A stretch of DNA of 64,000 nt, taken from NCBI GenBank assembly GCA_964250615.1, contig CAXUGM010000014.1; one strand, given 5' to 3'. Each line of letters starts with the position of its first letter. The first letter of the stretch is position 1. Below are positions 16,374-25,483 of the stretch, piece by piece. The notes under the pieces are model-generated. The model was not told the DNA's origin. It saw nothing but the letters and a program-made list of their open reading frames with translations, and made no database searches. Source of the stretch: Blautia sp900556555. GTDB lineage: Bacteria; Bacillota; Clostridia; Lachnospirales; Lachnospiraceae. The position numbers and the translations under genes are program-made.

Positions 16374-16389
16374 CATATGCATTTATTTT

Positions 16390-18642
16390 TTACTGTACTT
16401 TCTTAAATTCTAAAGGATATTTGTAAATCGTCTTGTAAGTTCCATCTGCCTGTTTTTCTGCAAAATAAAGAGTTCCTGTTTCAACTCCGTTTTCTCCAAC
16501 AATGTCACCGATTACATCATTGAAATTAATAGAATCTCCCTCTAAAACGATTTTACCACCACTTGTTTCATCTCCATTGTCATTCTGAACCAAGCGAAGC
16601 TGTACACCACCGCCCTGATAATTGGTTGGTTTTGTAAGCTTTACATTCCGAACTGCCCAGTCACCTACAGATGCTTTTACTCCTGTTGTAGCAGAAATCC
16701 CACTTGTTCCCTCAGACTCTGTTCCGGTCTGTGTTTCCTGCTCTTCCGGTTCCTGCGTTTCCTCTTGCTTCTCTGTCAGGACACGAACCACAACAGTGGA
16801 TCCGCTTTCTACTCTGGTACCTGGTTTTGGAAGTATTTCGTAAATTTCTCCCACTGCTACACCGGCACTTTCCTTATAAACTTCTTCCACTTCAACAATC
16901 AGCCCACTGTCTGTCAGAGATTTAACACCATTCTCTTTTGTAAGTCCAACAAGATTCGGGATTTTTACCATCTTGTCGCCTTCACCCTTGCTGACCACGA
17001 TGGTAACTTCTGTTCCTTCCGGCACAGTGCTTCCTTCGCCTGGATCAAGAGAAATAACTTTTCCTACCTCTACATCCTCACTCAGCTCTTTTTCAATCTT
17101 ATATTCCAGCTTTAACTGCTGCAATGTATCTTCGACTTCACTGAGGCTTTCACCTACTAAACCAGAAGGAATGGTAACATCTTTTGCTGCCTTTCCTGTG
17201 CTGATATAATATTTCACCTGTGTGTTCTTATCCACCATGGCTCCTGCTTCCGGCTCCTGACGGCAGATTTTCCCTTCTTCTACACTTTCAGACGCCTCTT
17301 CCCCACCTTTGTCCACGCCGAGTCCCAGTTCGTTCAGCTCTTTCTTAATTTCATCTGGTGATTTGTTTAATAAGTCAGGAACCTTCACCTGGTCTTTCTG
17401 ATCTTTGTCTACCTGTTCTTCCTGCTGTGTCTCCGTTTTTTTCTCTTTCTTTCCGCTTCCACCTACCAGTCCTGCTGCTGAAGCCACCAGATAAATCAGG
17501 ATACAGATAATAATACCTCCAATAATGAGACCTCCGATGGTCATGGCTTTCTCTAATTTGGTATTGATACCGCCTCTTTCATCATCGTCGTCGTCATCAT
17601 CTTCATCATCATCGTCGTCCTCCTCTTTCGCCTTTTTCCAACGGCGTTTAGAAGGCTTTTCATAAATTTCATCATCCTCGTCATCTTCATCGTCTTCATC
17701 ATCTTCGTCATAACGAGGTTTCTGTTTATAAGCACTTTCCTGAATTTCCCGCATCTCTTCCGGTGTGATCATAATGGTCTGTGCATGATTGCTCAGCGGT
17801 GTAAGGTTTACGAAATTACCATCCGGATCAATGAGGGAATGCTTCAGATCATTGATCAGTTCTGCCAGCGTACTGTAACGTCTGTCAGGACTTTTCTGTG
17901 TACATTTCAGAATGATTTCTTCCAGGCTGTGTGGAAGATTTGCCACATACTGGGAAGGTGGAATCATCTCATCCTGGAGATGTTTAATGGCAATGGCCAC
18001 TGTAGTATCTCCGTCAAAAGGCACACGGCCGGTAACCATTTCATACATGGTAATACCAAGTGAATAAATATCACTCTTATAATCGCTGTATCCGCCTCGT
18101 ACCTGCTCCGGTGAACTGTAATGTACAGACCCCATAGCATTGGTACTGATGGTATTGGAAGATGCTACTCTGGCAATACCAAAGTCTGTTACTTTCACCT
18201 TACCATCTGTAGAAATAATGATGTTCTGAGGTTTGATATCTCTGTGTACAATATTCCTGTTGTGTGCTGCCTCCAGGCCCATGGAAACCTGAATTGCGAT
18301 GCTTGTTGCTTCTTTTACTGTTAATCTGCCCTTTTTAGAAATATAATCCTTCAGGGTGATTCCTTCTACCAGCTCCATAACAATGTAATTAACGCCTCTG
18401 TCCTCCCCAACATCAAAGACATTTACTACATTTGGATGAGCCAGCCCTGCTGCTGCCTGAGCTTCTCTTTGAAATTTTCTGATAAAATTTGTATCTGCAC
18501 TGAATTCTGCCTTCAGCACTTTCATGGCTACGAACCGGTTCAGTTTGTGATCCATGGCCTTATACACATCTGCCATTCCACCGGAGCCAATCGGCCCCAC
18601 CACTTCATACCGTTCACCAATAATTACTCCCACATTTAACAT
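16390..18642 (-). CDS. prkC: Serine/threonine protein kinase PrkC/PknB with three PASTA domains
   Basis: 750 residues. Cytoplasmic kinase domain (residues 13-265): GSGGMADVY loop, AMKVL lysine, HRDIKPQN near 134, DFG near 154. Then a highly charged linker (about 310-356) with long Asp/Glu runs around a basic patch (KRRWKKAK), one membrane helix (367-392), three PASTA repeats (about 418-630), a Glu/Thr-rich spacer and an extra C-terminal domain (about 655-750, GVQLRLVQNDNGDE onward). The PASTA region senses muropeptides or lipid II; the kinase acts on division, wall and translation factors. It overlaps prpC by 7 bp. The final domain lies outside the standard layout. Confidence 0.95.
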   Translation of the reverse strand: MLNVGVIIGERYEVVGPIGSGGMADVYKAMDHKLNRFVAMKVLKAEFSADTNFIRKFQREAQAAAGLAHPNVVNVFDVGEDRGVNYIVMELVEGITLKDYISKKGRLTVKEATSIAIQVSMGLEAAHNRNIVHRDIKPQNIIISTDGKVKVTDFGIARVASSNTISTNAMGSVHYSSPEQVRGGYSDYKSDIYSLGITMYEMVTGRVPFDGDTTVAIAIKHLQDEMIPPSQYVANLPHSLEEIILKCTQKSPDRRYSTLAELINDLKHSLIDPDGNFVNLTPLSNHAQTIMITPEEMREIQESAYKQKPRYDEDDEDDEDDEDDEIYEKPSKRRWKKAKEEDDDDDEDDDDDDDERGGINTKLEKAMTIGGLIIGGIIICILIYLVASAAGLVGGSGKKEKKTETQQEEQVDKDQKDQVKVPDLLNKSPDEIKKELNELGLGVDKGGEEASESVEEGKICRQEPEAGAMVDKNTQVKYYISTGKAAKDVTIPSGLVGESLSEVEDTLQQLKLEYKIEKELSEDVEVGKVISLDPGEGSTVPEGTEVTIVVSKGEGDKMVKIPNLVGLTKENGVKSLTDSGLIVEVEEVYKESAGVAVGEIYEILPKPGTRVESGSTVVVRVLTEKQEETQEPEEQETQTGTESEGTSGISATTGVKASVGDWAVRNVKLTKPTNYQGGGVQLRLVQNDNGDETSGGKIVLEGDSINFNDVIGDIVGENGVETGTLYFAEKQADGTYKTIYKYPLEFKKVQ

Positions 18643-19379
18643 ACTTGCACCTCTTTTGTGTCTGGCTGTACCAGCACTACTGCTATATTATCTTTACCAC
18701 CGTTTTCATTTGCCAGGGAAACCAGCCGCATACCGGCTTCTTTTAATTCCCTGCTTGTATTTGCAATCCTCCAGATGTCTTCATCTGAAACCATATTGGA
18801 AAGCCCGTCTGAGCACAACAGCAAGATACTGTTGTCTTTTAAATGGATATCAAAGAAATCCACTTCTACCTCTGGGCCAATTCCCAGCACCCTGGTAATA
18901 ATATTTTTATCCGGATGCTCTCTGGCCTCTTCTTTTGTGATTAACCCCCGTCTGACCATCTCCTGTACCAGAGAATGATCTTTTGTAATCTGAAGAATCT
19001 GATCTTCAATCAAATATAGTCTGCTGTCACCCACATTTGCTACATAGGCATAATCATCTATGATGGTAACAAGAACCATGGTGGTTCCCATACCTGACAT
19101 CTCCACATGCAGTTTTGATTCTTCAAGTACTTTCCGATTAGCTTCTTCTACCGCATTGCGGATAATTTTGATTGGATTTTGGTTTTCATCTTCCTGAATA
19201 GTATGTACCAGTGTCTGTACGGCAAAGCTGGATGCAAAATCGCCTGCATTATGCCCTCCCATACCGTCTGCAACTACAAAAAGATTCGGCAGGTTTCCCA
19301 CCGGTTCTTCAGAAGCATATACATAGTCCTGATTCACCTGGCGTTTCTGCCCCACATCCGTTACAGAATATGACTTCAT
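18636..19379 (-). CDS. prpC: PP2C-family protein phosphatase (partner of PrkC)
   Basis: 247 residues. PP2C metal-binding motifs: VGQKRQVNQDYVY, VVADGMGGHNAGDFAS, SGMGTTMVLV, VANVGDSRLYLI, TKDHSLVQEMV, LCSDGLSNMV and GGKDNIAVVLV. Removes phosphate from Ser/Thr in proteins phosphorylated by the neighbouring kinase. The ATG at 19379 starts the conserved MKSYSVTDVG and lies one base from the rlmN stop; longer frames upstream have no support. It shares a short overlap with prkC. Confidence 0.95.
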   Translation of the reverse strand: MKSYSVTDVGQKRQVNQDYVYASEEPVGNLPNLFVVADGMGGHNAGDFASSFAVQTLVHTIQEDENQNPIKIIRNAVEEANRKVLEESKLHVEMSGMGTTMVLVTIIDDYAYVANVGDSRLYLIEDQILQITKDHSLVQEMVRRGLITKEEAREHPDKNIITRVLGIGPEVEVDFFDIHLKDNSILLLCSDGLSNMVSDEDIWRIANTSRELKEAGMRLVSLANENGGKDNIAVVLVQPDTKEVQVC

Positions 19380-19380
19380 C

Positions 19381-20448
19381 CTACGAGTCCTCTCTCTTAT
19401 CCTCTTTACATTGCTTATTATCAATATAACTTTTTCTTAATTGTCCACAGGCTCCATCAATATCACGGCCCATTTCTCTTCTAATAGTAACATTAATTTG
19501 GTATTTTTCAAGTTTATTTTGAAATTTCTCTATAACTTTTTTCCCGGACTGTACAAAATCCCGCTCTTTTATGGGGTTTACCGGAATGAGATTCACATGA
19601 CAGTTAAGCCCTTTGATCAGCTCTGCCAGTTCCCTTGCGTCCTCCTGGGAGTCATTCTTTCCTCCCACCAGACTGTACTCAAAGGTCAGCCTGCGCCCTG
19701 TTTTTTCAAAATAATTTCTACATGCATCCAGAACTTCTGTGATGGAATATTTGTTGGCAATGGGCATTAATTCTGCTCTTTTTTCCTGATTCGATGCATG
19801 AAGGGAAATAGCCAGTGTAATCTGCAAATCCTCTTCTGCTAAATCATACATTCTGGGCACAATTCCACAAGTAGACACCGTAATATTTCTCTGGCTGATA
19901 TTCAGGCCGTTTTCATCACTGAGCATACGGATAAAACGCAGAAGATTCTCATAATTATCCAAAGGTTCTCCGGTTCCCATCACAACCACATTAGAGACCC
20001 TTTCTCCAGAGAGTTTCTGGATTTTATAAATCTGATCCAGCATCTCTGATGCCAGCAGGTTTCTGGTCCATCCCCCAATAGTAGAAGCACAGAACCGGCA
20101 TCCCATCTTACATCCTACCTGGGAAGAAATGCACACACTATTTCCATGCTTATATTTCATAAGCACACTTTCTACCACATTGCCATCTTCCAGGGCAAAC
20201 AGATATTTCTGTGTTCCATCTATCTTGGAAGTCTGTACTTCCAGGACTTTTAGAGATGTCAGCGTACAATGTTCCTTTAGCTTTTCCCGCAGGGCTATGG
20301 ATAAGTTGCTCATCTCATCGAAATCCTCTGCCAGTTTCCGGTGCATCCACTCATACAGCTGTTTTGCACGGAATCCTTTCTCTCCAAGGCTTTCCATGGT
20401 CTGTTTTAATTCCGGCAGGCTCTGTGATTTGATTTCTATGCGTTCCAT
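19381..20448 (-). CDS. rlmN: Dual-specificity 23S rRNA/tRNA adenine-C2 methyltransferase RlmN
   Basis: 355 residues. A radical SAM enzyme that methylates A2503 of 23S rRNA and A37 of some tRNAs. N-terminal helical domain with FRAKQLYEWMH; iron-sulfur motif CKMGCRFCAS; VVMGTGEPLDNYENLL; VSTCGIVPRM; SLHASNQEKRAELMPI; and the C-terminal catalytic cysteine region with REMGRDIDGACGQLR. Overlaps the end of rsmB by 13 bp. Confidence 0.96.
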   Translation of the reverse strand: MERIEIKSQSLPELKQTMESLGEKGFRAKQLYEWMHRKLAEDFDEMSNLSIALREKLKEHCTLTSLKVLEVQTSKIDGTQKYLFALEDGNVVESVLMKYKHGNSVCISSQVGCKMGCRFCASTIGGWTRNLLASEMLDQIYKIQKLSGERVSNVVVMGTGEPLDNYENLLRFIRMLSDENGLNISQRNITVSTCGIVPRMYDLAEEDLQITLAISLHASNQEKRAELMPIANKYSITEVLDACRNYFEKTGRRLTFEYSLVGGKNDSQEDARELAELIKGLNCHVNLIPVNPIKERDFVQSGKKVIEKFQNKLEKYQINVTIRREMGRDIDGACGQLRKSYIDNKQCKEDKREDS

Positions 20449-21800
20449 TCTGTTTTCCTCTTCATTCTGGCAATGAAAAATCCGTCACACTGATGTACCC
20501 CCGGCAATAACTGGAGGTATCCTTTTGCGGTTGTCTCGCTCTGTAATTCTTTACAAAGATACGGATCCAGGCTTTCTAACTCATATGGAAAGTGCTCCGT
20601 AAACCATTTCACATTATCCAGATTTTCTTCGTTTGTTATGGTACAGGTACTGTAAATCAAAGTTCCTCCCGGCTTCACATACGTAGATGCCTGTTCCAGA
20701 ATCTGCCTCTGCAATCCGGCAAGCTCCTGAATCTTTGCCGGATTCATTTTGTATTTGATATCTGTTTTTCTTCCCATGACACCAAGGCCGGAGCAAGGTA
20801 CATCTGCAATGAGAATATCTGCTTTTTCCAATGAATCGCTGTCTAGCTGCGAAGCATCTTTTTCACTCACCACAACATTTAAAAAGCTTTGGCGGATGGC
20901 ATTTTCACGGATCAAATCTGTTTTGCTTCTGCTGATGTCTCTGGCATCTACTCTTCCTGTTCCCTTTAATTTATCTGCAATACACAAGGTTTTTCCACCT
21001 GGTGCAGCACACAGATCAATAACATAATCGCCCTCTTTTGGATCTGCAATATCTCCTACCAGCATGGAACTGACATCCTGCACCTGGACAGTACCCATAC
21101 GGAAAGCTTCCAAAGCAGGAAGATAGTCATAATTTTTCAAATAATAGGCATTTTCTATATACGGTGCCTTTTCCACAGTTACCTGCTGTCTTTCCAGGCT
21201 CTCTAACACGGCTTTTTTATCTACCAGATATTCCCGTATCCGGATAGTGGTCGGTTTTTCTTTCAGAAAAGATTCCAGCATTTTCTCTGTTTTTTCAAAT
21301 CCGTACTGCTCCAGGAATCTCTGCACAAGCCATTTTGGCATGGAATAAATCACAGAAAGATATTCTTCTGGCTGGTCTTTTCCTGGAAAGCGGATACTGC
21401 CATATTCTCTTGCAATTTTTCTCAGCACGCCATTGACAAACCCTGTAAGATTATAAAATCCTTTTTTCCTTGCCAGCTTCACCGCTTCATTGCACACCGC
21501 ACTGTCCGGCACGCTGTCCATATAAAGTATCTGATACACACTGCTTCTTAACAGTTCACGGATGACCGGCTTCATTTTTTCTGCCGGAACAGTAGAAAAC
21601 TGGTTCAGGATATAGTCCAGGCGGATTTTATATTCCAGAGTCCCCTCACATACTCTGGTAATAAAAGCTCTCTCCTGTTTTTCCAGATACTGGTATTTTT
21701 CCAGGGTACTGCGGATAACCAGATGACTATACTGTCCTTCTTTATTTACTTCCAGCAAAATTCCCAGAATCAATTCTCTTGTATTTACCTGATGATTCAT
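20436..21800 (-). CDS. rsmB: 16S rRNA (cytosine-967-C5)-methyltransferase RsmB
   Basis: 454 residues from ATG 21800, which has AGGGGAG upstream. The frame is open a further 90 codons into fmt, but that part is fmt in another frame. N-terminal NusB-like RNA-binding domain (TRELILGILLEV, QERAFITRVCEGTL, AVCNEAVKLARKKG), then a SAM domain: VQDVSSMLVGDIA, VIDLCAAPGGKT, ILIADVPCSGLGVMGRKTDI with the Pro-Cys catalytic cysteine, and LIYSTCTITNEENLDNV with the second cysteine. Lies between fmt and rlmN as usual. Confidence 0.95.
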   Translation of the reverse strand: MNHQVNTRELILGILLEVNKEGQYSHLVIRSTLEKYQYLEKQERAFITRVCEGTLEYKIRLDYILNQFSTVPAEKMKPVIRELLRSSVYQILYMDSVPDSAVCNEAVKLARKKGFYNLTGFVNGVLRKIAREYGSIRFPGKDQPEEYLSVIYSMPKWLVQRFLEQYGFEKTEKMLESFLKEKPTTIRIREYLVDKKAVLESLERQQVTVEKAPYIENAYYLKNYDYLPALEAFRMGTVQVQDVSSMLVGDIADPKEGDYVIDLCAAPGGKTLCIADKLKGTGRVDARDISRSKTDLIRENAIRQSFLNVVVSEKDASQLDSDSLEKADILIADVPCSGLGVMGRKTDIKYKMNPAKIQELAGLQRQILEQASTYVKPGGTLIYSTCTITNEENLDNVKWFTEHFPYELESLDPYLCKELQSETTAKGYLQLLPGVHQCDGFFIARMKRKTEWNA

Positions 21801-21829
21801 CTGTTTTTCACTCCCCTTATCAAGTCTTG

Positions 21830-22762
21830 TCAGCCAAGGCTTTCTCCCTCTGCCAGGGCATAACCTCTTAAAAAGGATGACGTATCCATACGTTTTTTCC
21901 CTTCTAACTGTAACTCCTGAATCTCTAACATCCCCTGTCCGGTCTGCACTGCAAGGCTGTCTTTTGTGACCTTTACAATCTGTCCCGGATTCATTTGTGA
22001 TGTTTCCAAAAGCACCTTTGCTTTCCATAATTTTAAGGTTTTTCCATGTACTTTGGTGTAAGCACTTGGCCATGGATTTAATCCCCGGATCAACTGTTCA
22101 ATCTCTTTAGCAGACTTCTTCCAGTCTACTTCTCCCATCTTTTTGTCAATCATTTTTGCATAAGGCGTGGTACTTTCTTCCGGCTGTTTTTTCCGCACGG
22201 CTTTTCCTTCTTCCAGGTCTCTTAGTACCTTTACGCACAGCTTTGCGCCTGTATGGCTCAGCTTATCAAATAAACTTCCGCCTGTCTCATCTTCTGCAAT
22301 AGGAACCACGGCTTTTTCAATCATATCACCGGTATCAATTCCTTCATCCATCTGCATAATGGTAACACCGGACTCCTTATCTCCATTAATAACTGCCCAC
22401 TGAATCGGTGCTGCCCCTCTGTAAGCAGGAAGCAAAGATGCATGCACATTGATGCATCCATACTTGGGCATTTCCAGGATTTCTTTTGTAATAATCTGTC
22501 CAAAAGCAGCTACAACCATGACATCTGGTTTCAGACTTCTAAGCAATTCTACAAATTCCGGTTCTCTCACTTTTTTCGGCTGATATACCGGAAGATTATA
22601 TTTCAGAGCAGTTTCTTTCACTGGTGTAGGCATCATGGTTTTTCCCCTGCCCTTAGGCTTATCCGGCTGAGTTACCACTCCTGCTACTTCGTGTCCTGCT
22701 TTTACAATTTCCTCCAGAGTTCCTGTGGCGAAATCCGGAGTTCCCATAAAGATTACTCTCAT
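21830..22762 (-). CDS. fmt: Methionyl-tRNA formyltransferase
   Basis: 310 residues. Formylates initiator Met-tRNA using 10-formyl-tetrahydrofolate. Motifs: VIFMGTPDFATGTLE at the start, VVTQPDKPKGRGKTMMPTPVK, VVAAFGQI, CINVHASLLPAYRGAAPIQWA (the Asn-His-Ser catalytic trio region), and LRGYALAEGESLG-type end. Its start overlaps the def stop in an ATGA arrangement, so the two N-terminal methionine-processing genes are coupled. Confidence 0.97.
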   Translation of the reverse strand: MRVIFMGTPDFATGTLEEIVKAGHEVAGVVTQPDKPKGRGKTMMPTPVKETALKYNLPVYQPKKVREPEFVELLRSLKPDVMVVAAFGQIITKEILEMPKYGCINVHASLLPAYRGAAPIQWAVINGDKESGVTIMQMDEGIDTGDMIEKAVVPIAEDETGGSLFDKLSHTGAKLCVKVLRDLEEGKAVRKKQPEESTTPYAKMIDKKMGEVDWKKSAKEIEQLIRGLNPWPSAYTKVHGKTLKLWKAKVLLETSQMNPGQIVKVTKDSLAVQTGQGMLEIQELQLEGKKRMDTSSFLRGYALAEGESLG

Positions 22763-23238
22763 TCGTCATCCTCCTCATAACTTGTGCGGCGCAGTTCTCC
22801 TTCCACCAGTTCTGTATAAAGTCTTCCGTGAAGATGGTCTACTTCGTGGCAGATTGCTCTTGCCAGAAGCTCCTCCCCTTCCAGAATAAACTCTTCCATG
22901 TTCTCATTGAGAGCTTTGACTTTTACATACTTGGGTCTGGTAACTGTTCCTGACATTCCCGGAACACTTAAACAACCCTCATCCCCTGTCTGAGAACCTG
23001 AGGTTTCTAATATTTCCGGATTAATCAGCACATGAGGATCATCTCCTGTTGTATCGATTACCACGATCTGTTTCAGCATTCCCACCTGTGGGCCTGCCAG
23101 TCCAACACCATAAGCATCATACATGGTATCGAACATATCATCAATTAATTCCTGAATTTTTGGTGTCATTTTTTCTATTTTCCTGCATTCTTTTTCTAAA
23201 ATACTGTCTCCCTGTGTTCTGATTTTTCTAATAGCCAT
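22759..23238 (-). CDS. def: Peptide deformylase
   Basis: 159 residues. Removes the N-formyl group from new proteins. All three motifs are present: GVGLAGPQVG (family GxGLAAxQ, here Gly-Pro in place of Ala-x), EGCLSVPG with the metal-binding cysteine, and the metal-binding HEVDH. ATG at 23238 has AAAGGAG upstream; the upstream extension in frame lies within the priA end and is not needed. Confidence 0.97.
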   Translation of the reverse strand: MAIRKIRTQGDSILEKECRKIEKMTPKIQELIDDMFDTMYDAYGVGLAGPQVGMLKQIVVIDTTGDDPHVLINPEILETSGSQTGDEGCLSVPGMSGTVTRPKYVKVKALNENMEEFILEGEELLARAICHEVDHLHGRLYTELVEGELRRTSYEEDDE

Positions 23239-23257
23239 TGTTTTCTCTCCTTTATCT

Positions 23258-25483
23258 CTAAACGTTAAAATCAAACTGTATATAAATTTTACGGAATCCG
23301 CTGTTTACGGAAATATATTTTTCCAAGGCATTCTTTATTTTTACCAGAATCTCCCTTTCAGGATGCCGCATATAAAGTACCATTTTGTAGAGATCCTGCA
23401 CCTTCGCTACTGCCTCCGGTGCTGGTCCTATGAGGATTAAATCCTGTTTTTTATAAATAGATTCTATATATTTTCTGATATATTCCATTGCTTTTCCAAG
23501 AAACTCTTCGTCATCGCAGGCTCCTCTTATTGCTGCCATAGCGGCTGCCGGAGGATAGTCAAGAAGCATTCGGTATCCCATCTCTGCCTCATAAAACTGC
23601 TCATAATCCTGTGCTGCGGCTGCCTGGATACTGTAATGCTCCGGGTTATAAGTCTGAATCACAGCCTCTCCCGGTTTTTCCCCTCTTCCGGCTCTTCCCA
23701 CAGCCTGCAAAAGAAGCTGAAAGGTTTTCTCGGCTGCACGGTAATCTTCGCTATGCAGGGATAAATCTGCTGCCAGCACCCCCACCAGCGTTACCTTGGG
23801 GAAATCATGCCCTTTTACAATCATCTGGGTGCCTATGAGAATATCTGCTTCATGAGCCGCAAAGGCTGACAGAATGTTCTCGTGGTCATCTTTTTTCCTG
23901 GTTGTGTCAGCATCCATTCTAAGAACTCTGGCACCTGGAAAACTTTTCTGTACCAAAGTTTCAATCTGCTGTGTCCCTGCCTTAAACCCTCCAATATAGG
24001 GAGAACCACATACGGGGCACTGCTTCACCTGCAAGGTCTCATAACCGCAGTAATGACAAATTAACTTTCCGTTTCTATGAGCCGTAAGAGACACATCACA
24101 GTGTGGGCATTTCATCACATGCCCACAGGAACGGCAGCTTACAAAACCAGTATAACCCCTCCTGTTCAGAAATAAAAGTACCTGCTCTTTTTTCTTTAGC
24201 CTGTCTTTTATTTTTTCTGTAAGCACACTGCTGAAGATGGAGCGGTTTCCTGTCTTTAATTCTTCTCGCAGATCAACAACAGAAACATCCGGCAGACTTC
24301 TTCCCGCATATCTCTGCTCCAGGAAAACCAGTTTAAATTCCCCTGTTTTTCCCCGGTAATAACTCTCCACACTCGGAGATGCAGAGCCTAAAACCACCTG
24401 GGCTCCTTCCATCCGTGCCCGCTCTATTGCTGTTTCCCTAGCATGATAGCAGGGCGTTTTTTCACTTTTATAAGAACTTTCATGCTCCTCATCTATCAGT
24501 ATCAGTCCAAGGTTTGGAAAGGGTGTAAAAAGTGCAGAACGCGGCCCAATGACAATAGAAATTTCTCCTTTTTTTGCCCGTTCAAACTGATCAGAACGTT
24601 CCCCCTGGGACAATCGGGAATTCATTACAGAGACACAATCTCCAAATCTTCCGTAAAACCTGGATACATTCTGATAGGTCAGGGCAATTTCCGGAATCAG
24701 CACAATAACCTGCCTGCCACGGGACAACACTTGGGAGATGAGTTCCATATAAACCTCTGTTTTTCCGCTGCCAGTCACACCTTTTATCAGGCATGGTCTT
24801 GGATTTTTTGTCTCCCACTCTGCAAAAATTTCGGATACTGCTTCCTTCTGAGCCGCTGTTAAGCACAAGGGCTGTACTTCCTGTACATCCTTTGGAACAG
24901 GCATGCGGTAGCAGCGTTTCGTCTCTATAGTAATCAGATTCTGTTCCTCGAAGCCTTTTACCACTCCTGCACTTACCTTCAGCACACTGTTCACATAAGA
25001 AGAATCCAGTGTTTTCTTCTCCAGCAGGGCTCTGAGCAGACGCTCCTTTGCCTTATAATGCTTCCTGACACATTCTTCCAAAAATGTTTCGCAAACCTCC
25101 TGGGAAACCACAAGACTAAGATACTTCTTTTCTTTTGCAGATGCTTTTTCCTTCACCGGAAGCACGGTTTTCAATGCCTGGTTCATGGTCGAACCATAAT
25201 TTCTGGCAATCCACCCTGCCAGGGCAATAAGCCTGGATTCAATTTCTGTTCCCTGCTCTTCTATTCCAAGAACAGGCTTTATCCTTGCCGCCTCTATTTT
25301 AGGTTTCTGGGAAATCCCTACAATATAACCTGTAAGCTGTCTGCCGCCATTTCCAAAAGGAATCCGTACTTTTTTCCCGATTTCTACACGATTCTCCAAT
25401 TCCCTGGGAATCTCATACTGAAAGGTTTTATCCAGTTTTTCCTGAGAGATATCTACAATGATATCTGCATATTGTTTTCTCAT
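23258..25483 (-). CDS. priA: Primosomal protein N' (replication restart helicase PriA)
   Basis: 741 residues. N-terminal DNA-binding domain, helicase motifs TGSGKTEVYM (Walker A, about residue 240) and LILIDEEHE (DEEH box), then the zinc-binding insertion with four CxxC pairs (CRSCGHVMKCPHCDVS, CHYCG, CPVCGS), then QTYNPEHYSIQAAAAQD. Reloads the replisome at stalled forks. Its ATG overlaps the murE stop in ATGA fashion. The priA-def-fmt-rsmB order is common in Firmicutes. Confidence 0.96.
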   Translation of the reverse strand: MRKQYADIIVDISQEKLDKTFQYEIPRELENRVEIGKKVRIPFGNGGRQLTGYIVGISQKPKIEAARIKPVLGIEEQGTEIESRLIALAGWIARNYGSTMNQALKTVLPVKEKASAKEKKYLSLVVSQEVCETFLEECVRKHYKAKERLLRALLEKKTLDSSYVNSVLKVSAGVVKGFEEQNLITIETKRCYRMPVPKDVQEVQPLCLTAAQKEAVSEIFAEWETKNPRPCLIKGVTGSGKTEVYMELISQVLSRGRQVIVLIPEIALTYQNVSRFYGRFGDCVSVMNSRLSQGERSDQFERAKKGEISIVIGPRSALFTPFPNLGLILIDEEHESSYKSEKTPCYHARETAIERARMEGAQVVLGSASPSVESYYRGKTGEFKLVFLEQRYAGRSLPDVSVVDLREELKTGNRSIFSSVLTEKIKDRLKKKEQVLLFLNRRGYTGFVSCRSCGHVMKCPHCDVSLTAHRNGKLICHYCGYETLQVKQCPVCGSPYIGGFKAGTQQIETLVQKSFPGARVLRMDADTTRKKDDHENILSAFAAHEADILIGTQMIVKGHDFPKVTLVGVLAADLSLHSEDYRAAEKTFQLLLQAVGRAGRGEKPGEAVIQTYNPEHYSIQAAAAQDYEQFYEAEMGYRMLLDYPPAAAMAAIRGACDDEEFLGKAMEYIRKYIESIYKKQDLILIGPAPEAVAKVQDLYKMVLYMRHPEREILVKIKNALEKYISVNSGFRKIYIQFDFNV

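Noticed and set aside
20436..22073. Longer RsmB starting inside fmt
   Set aside because: The first 91 codons overlap fmt in another frame and have no family similarity; ATG at 21800 has a good ribosome binding site.
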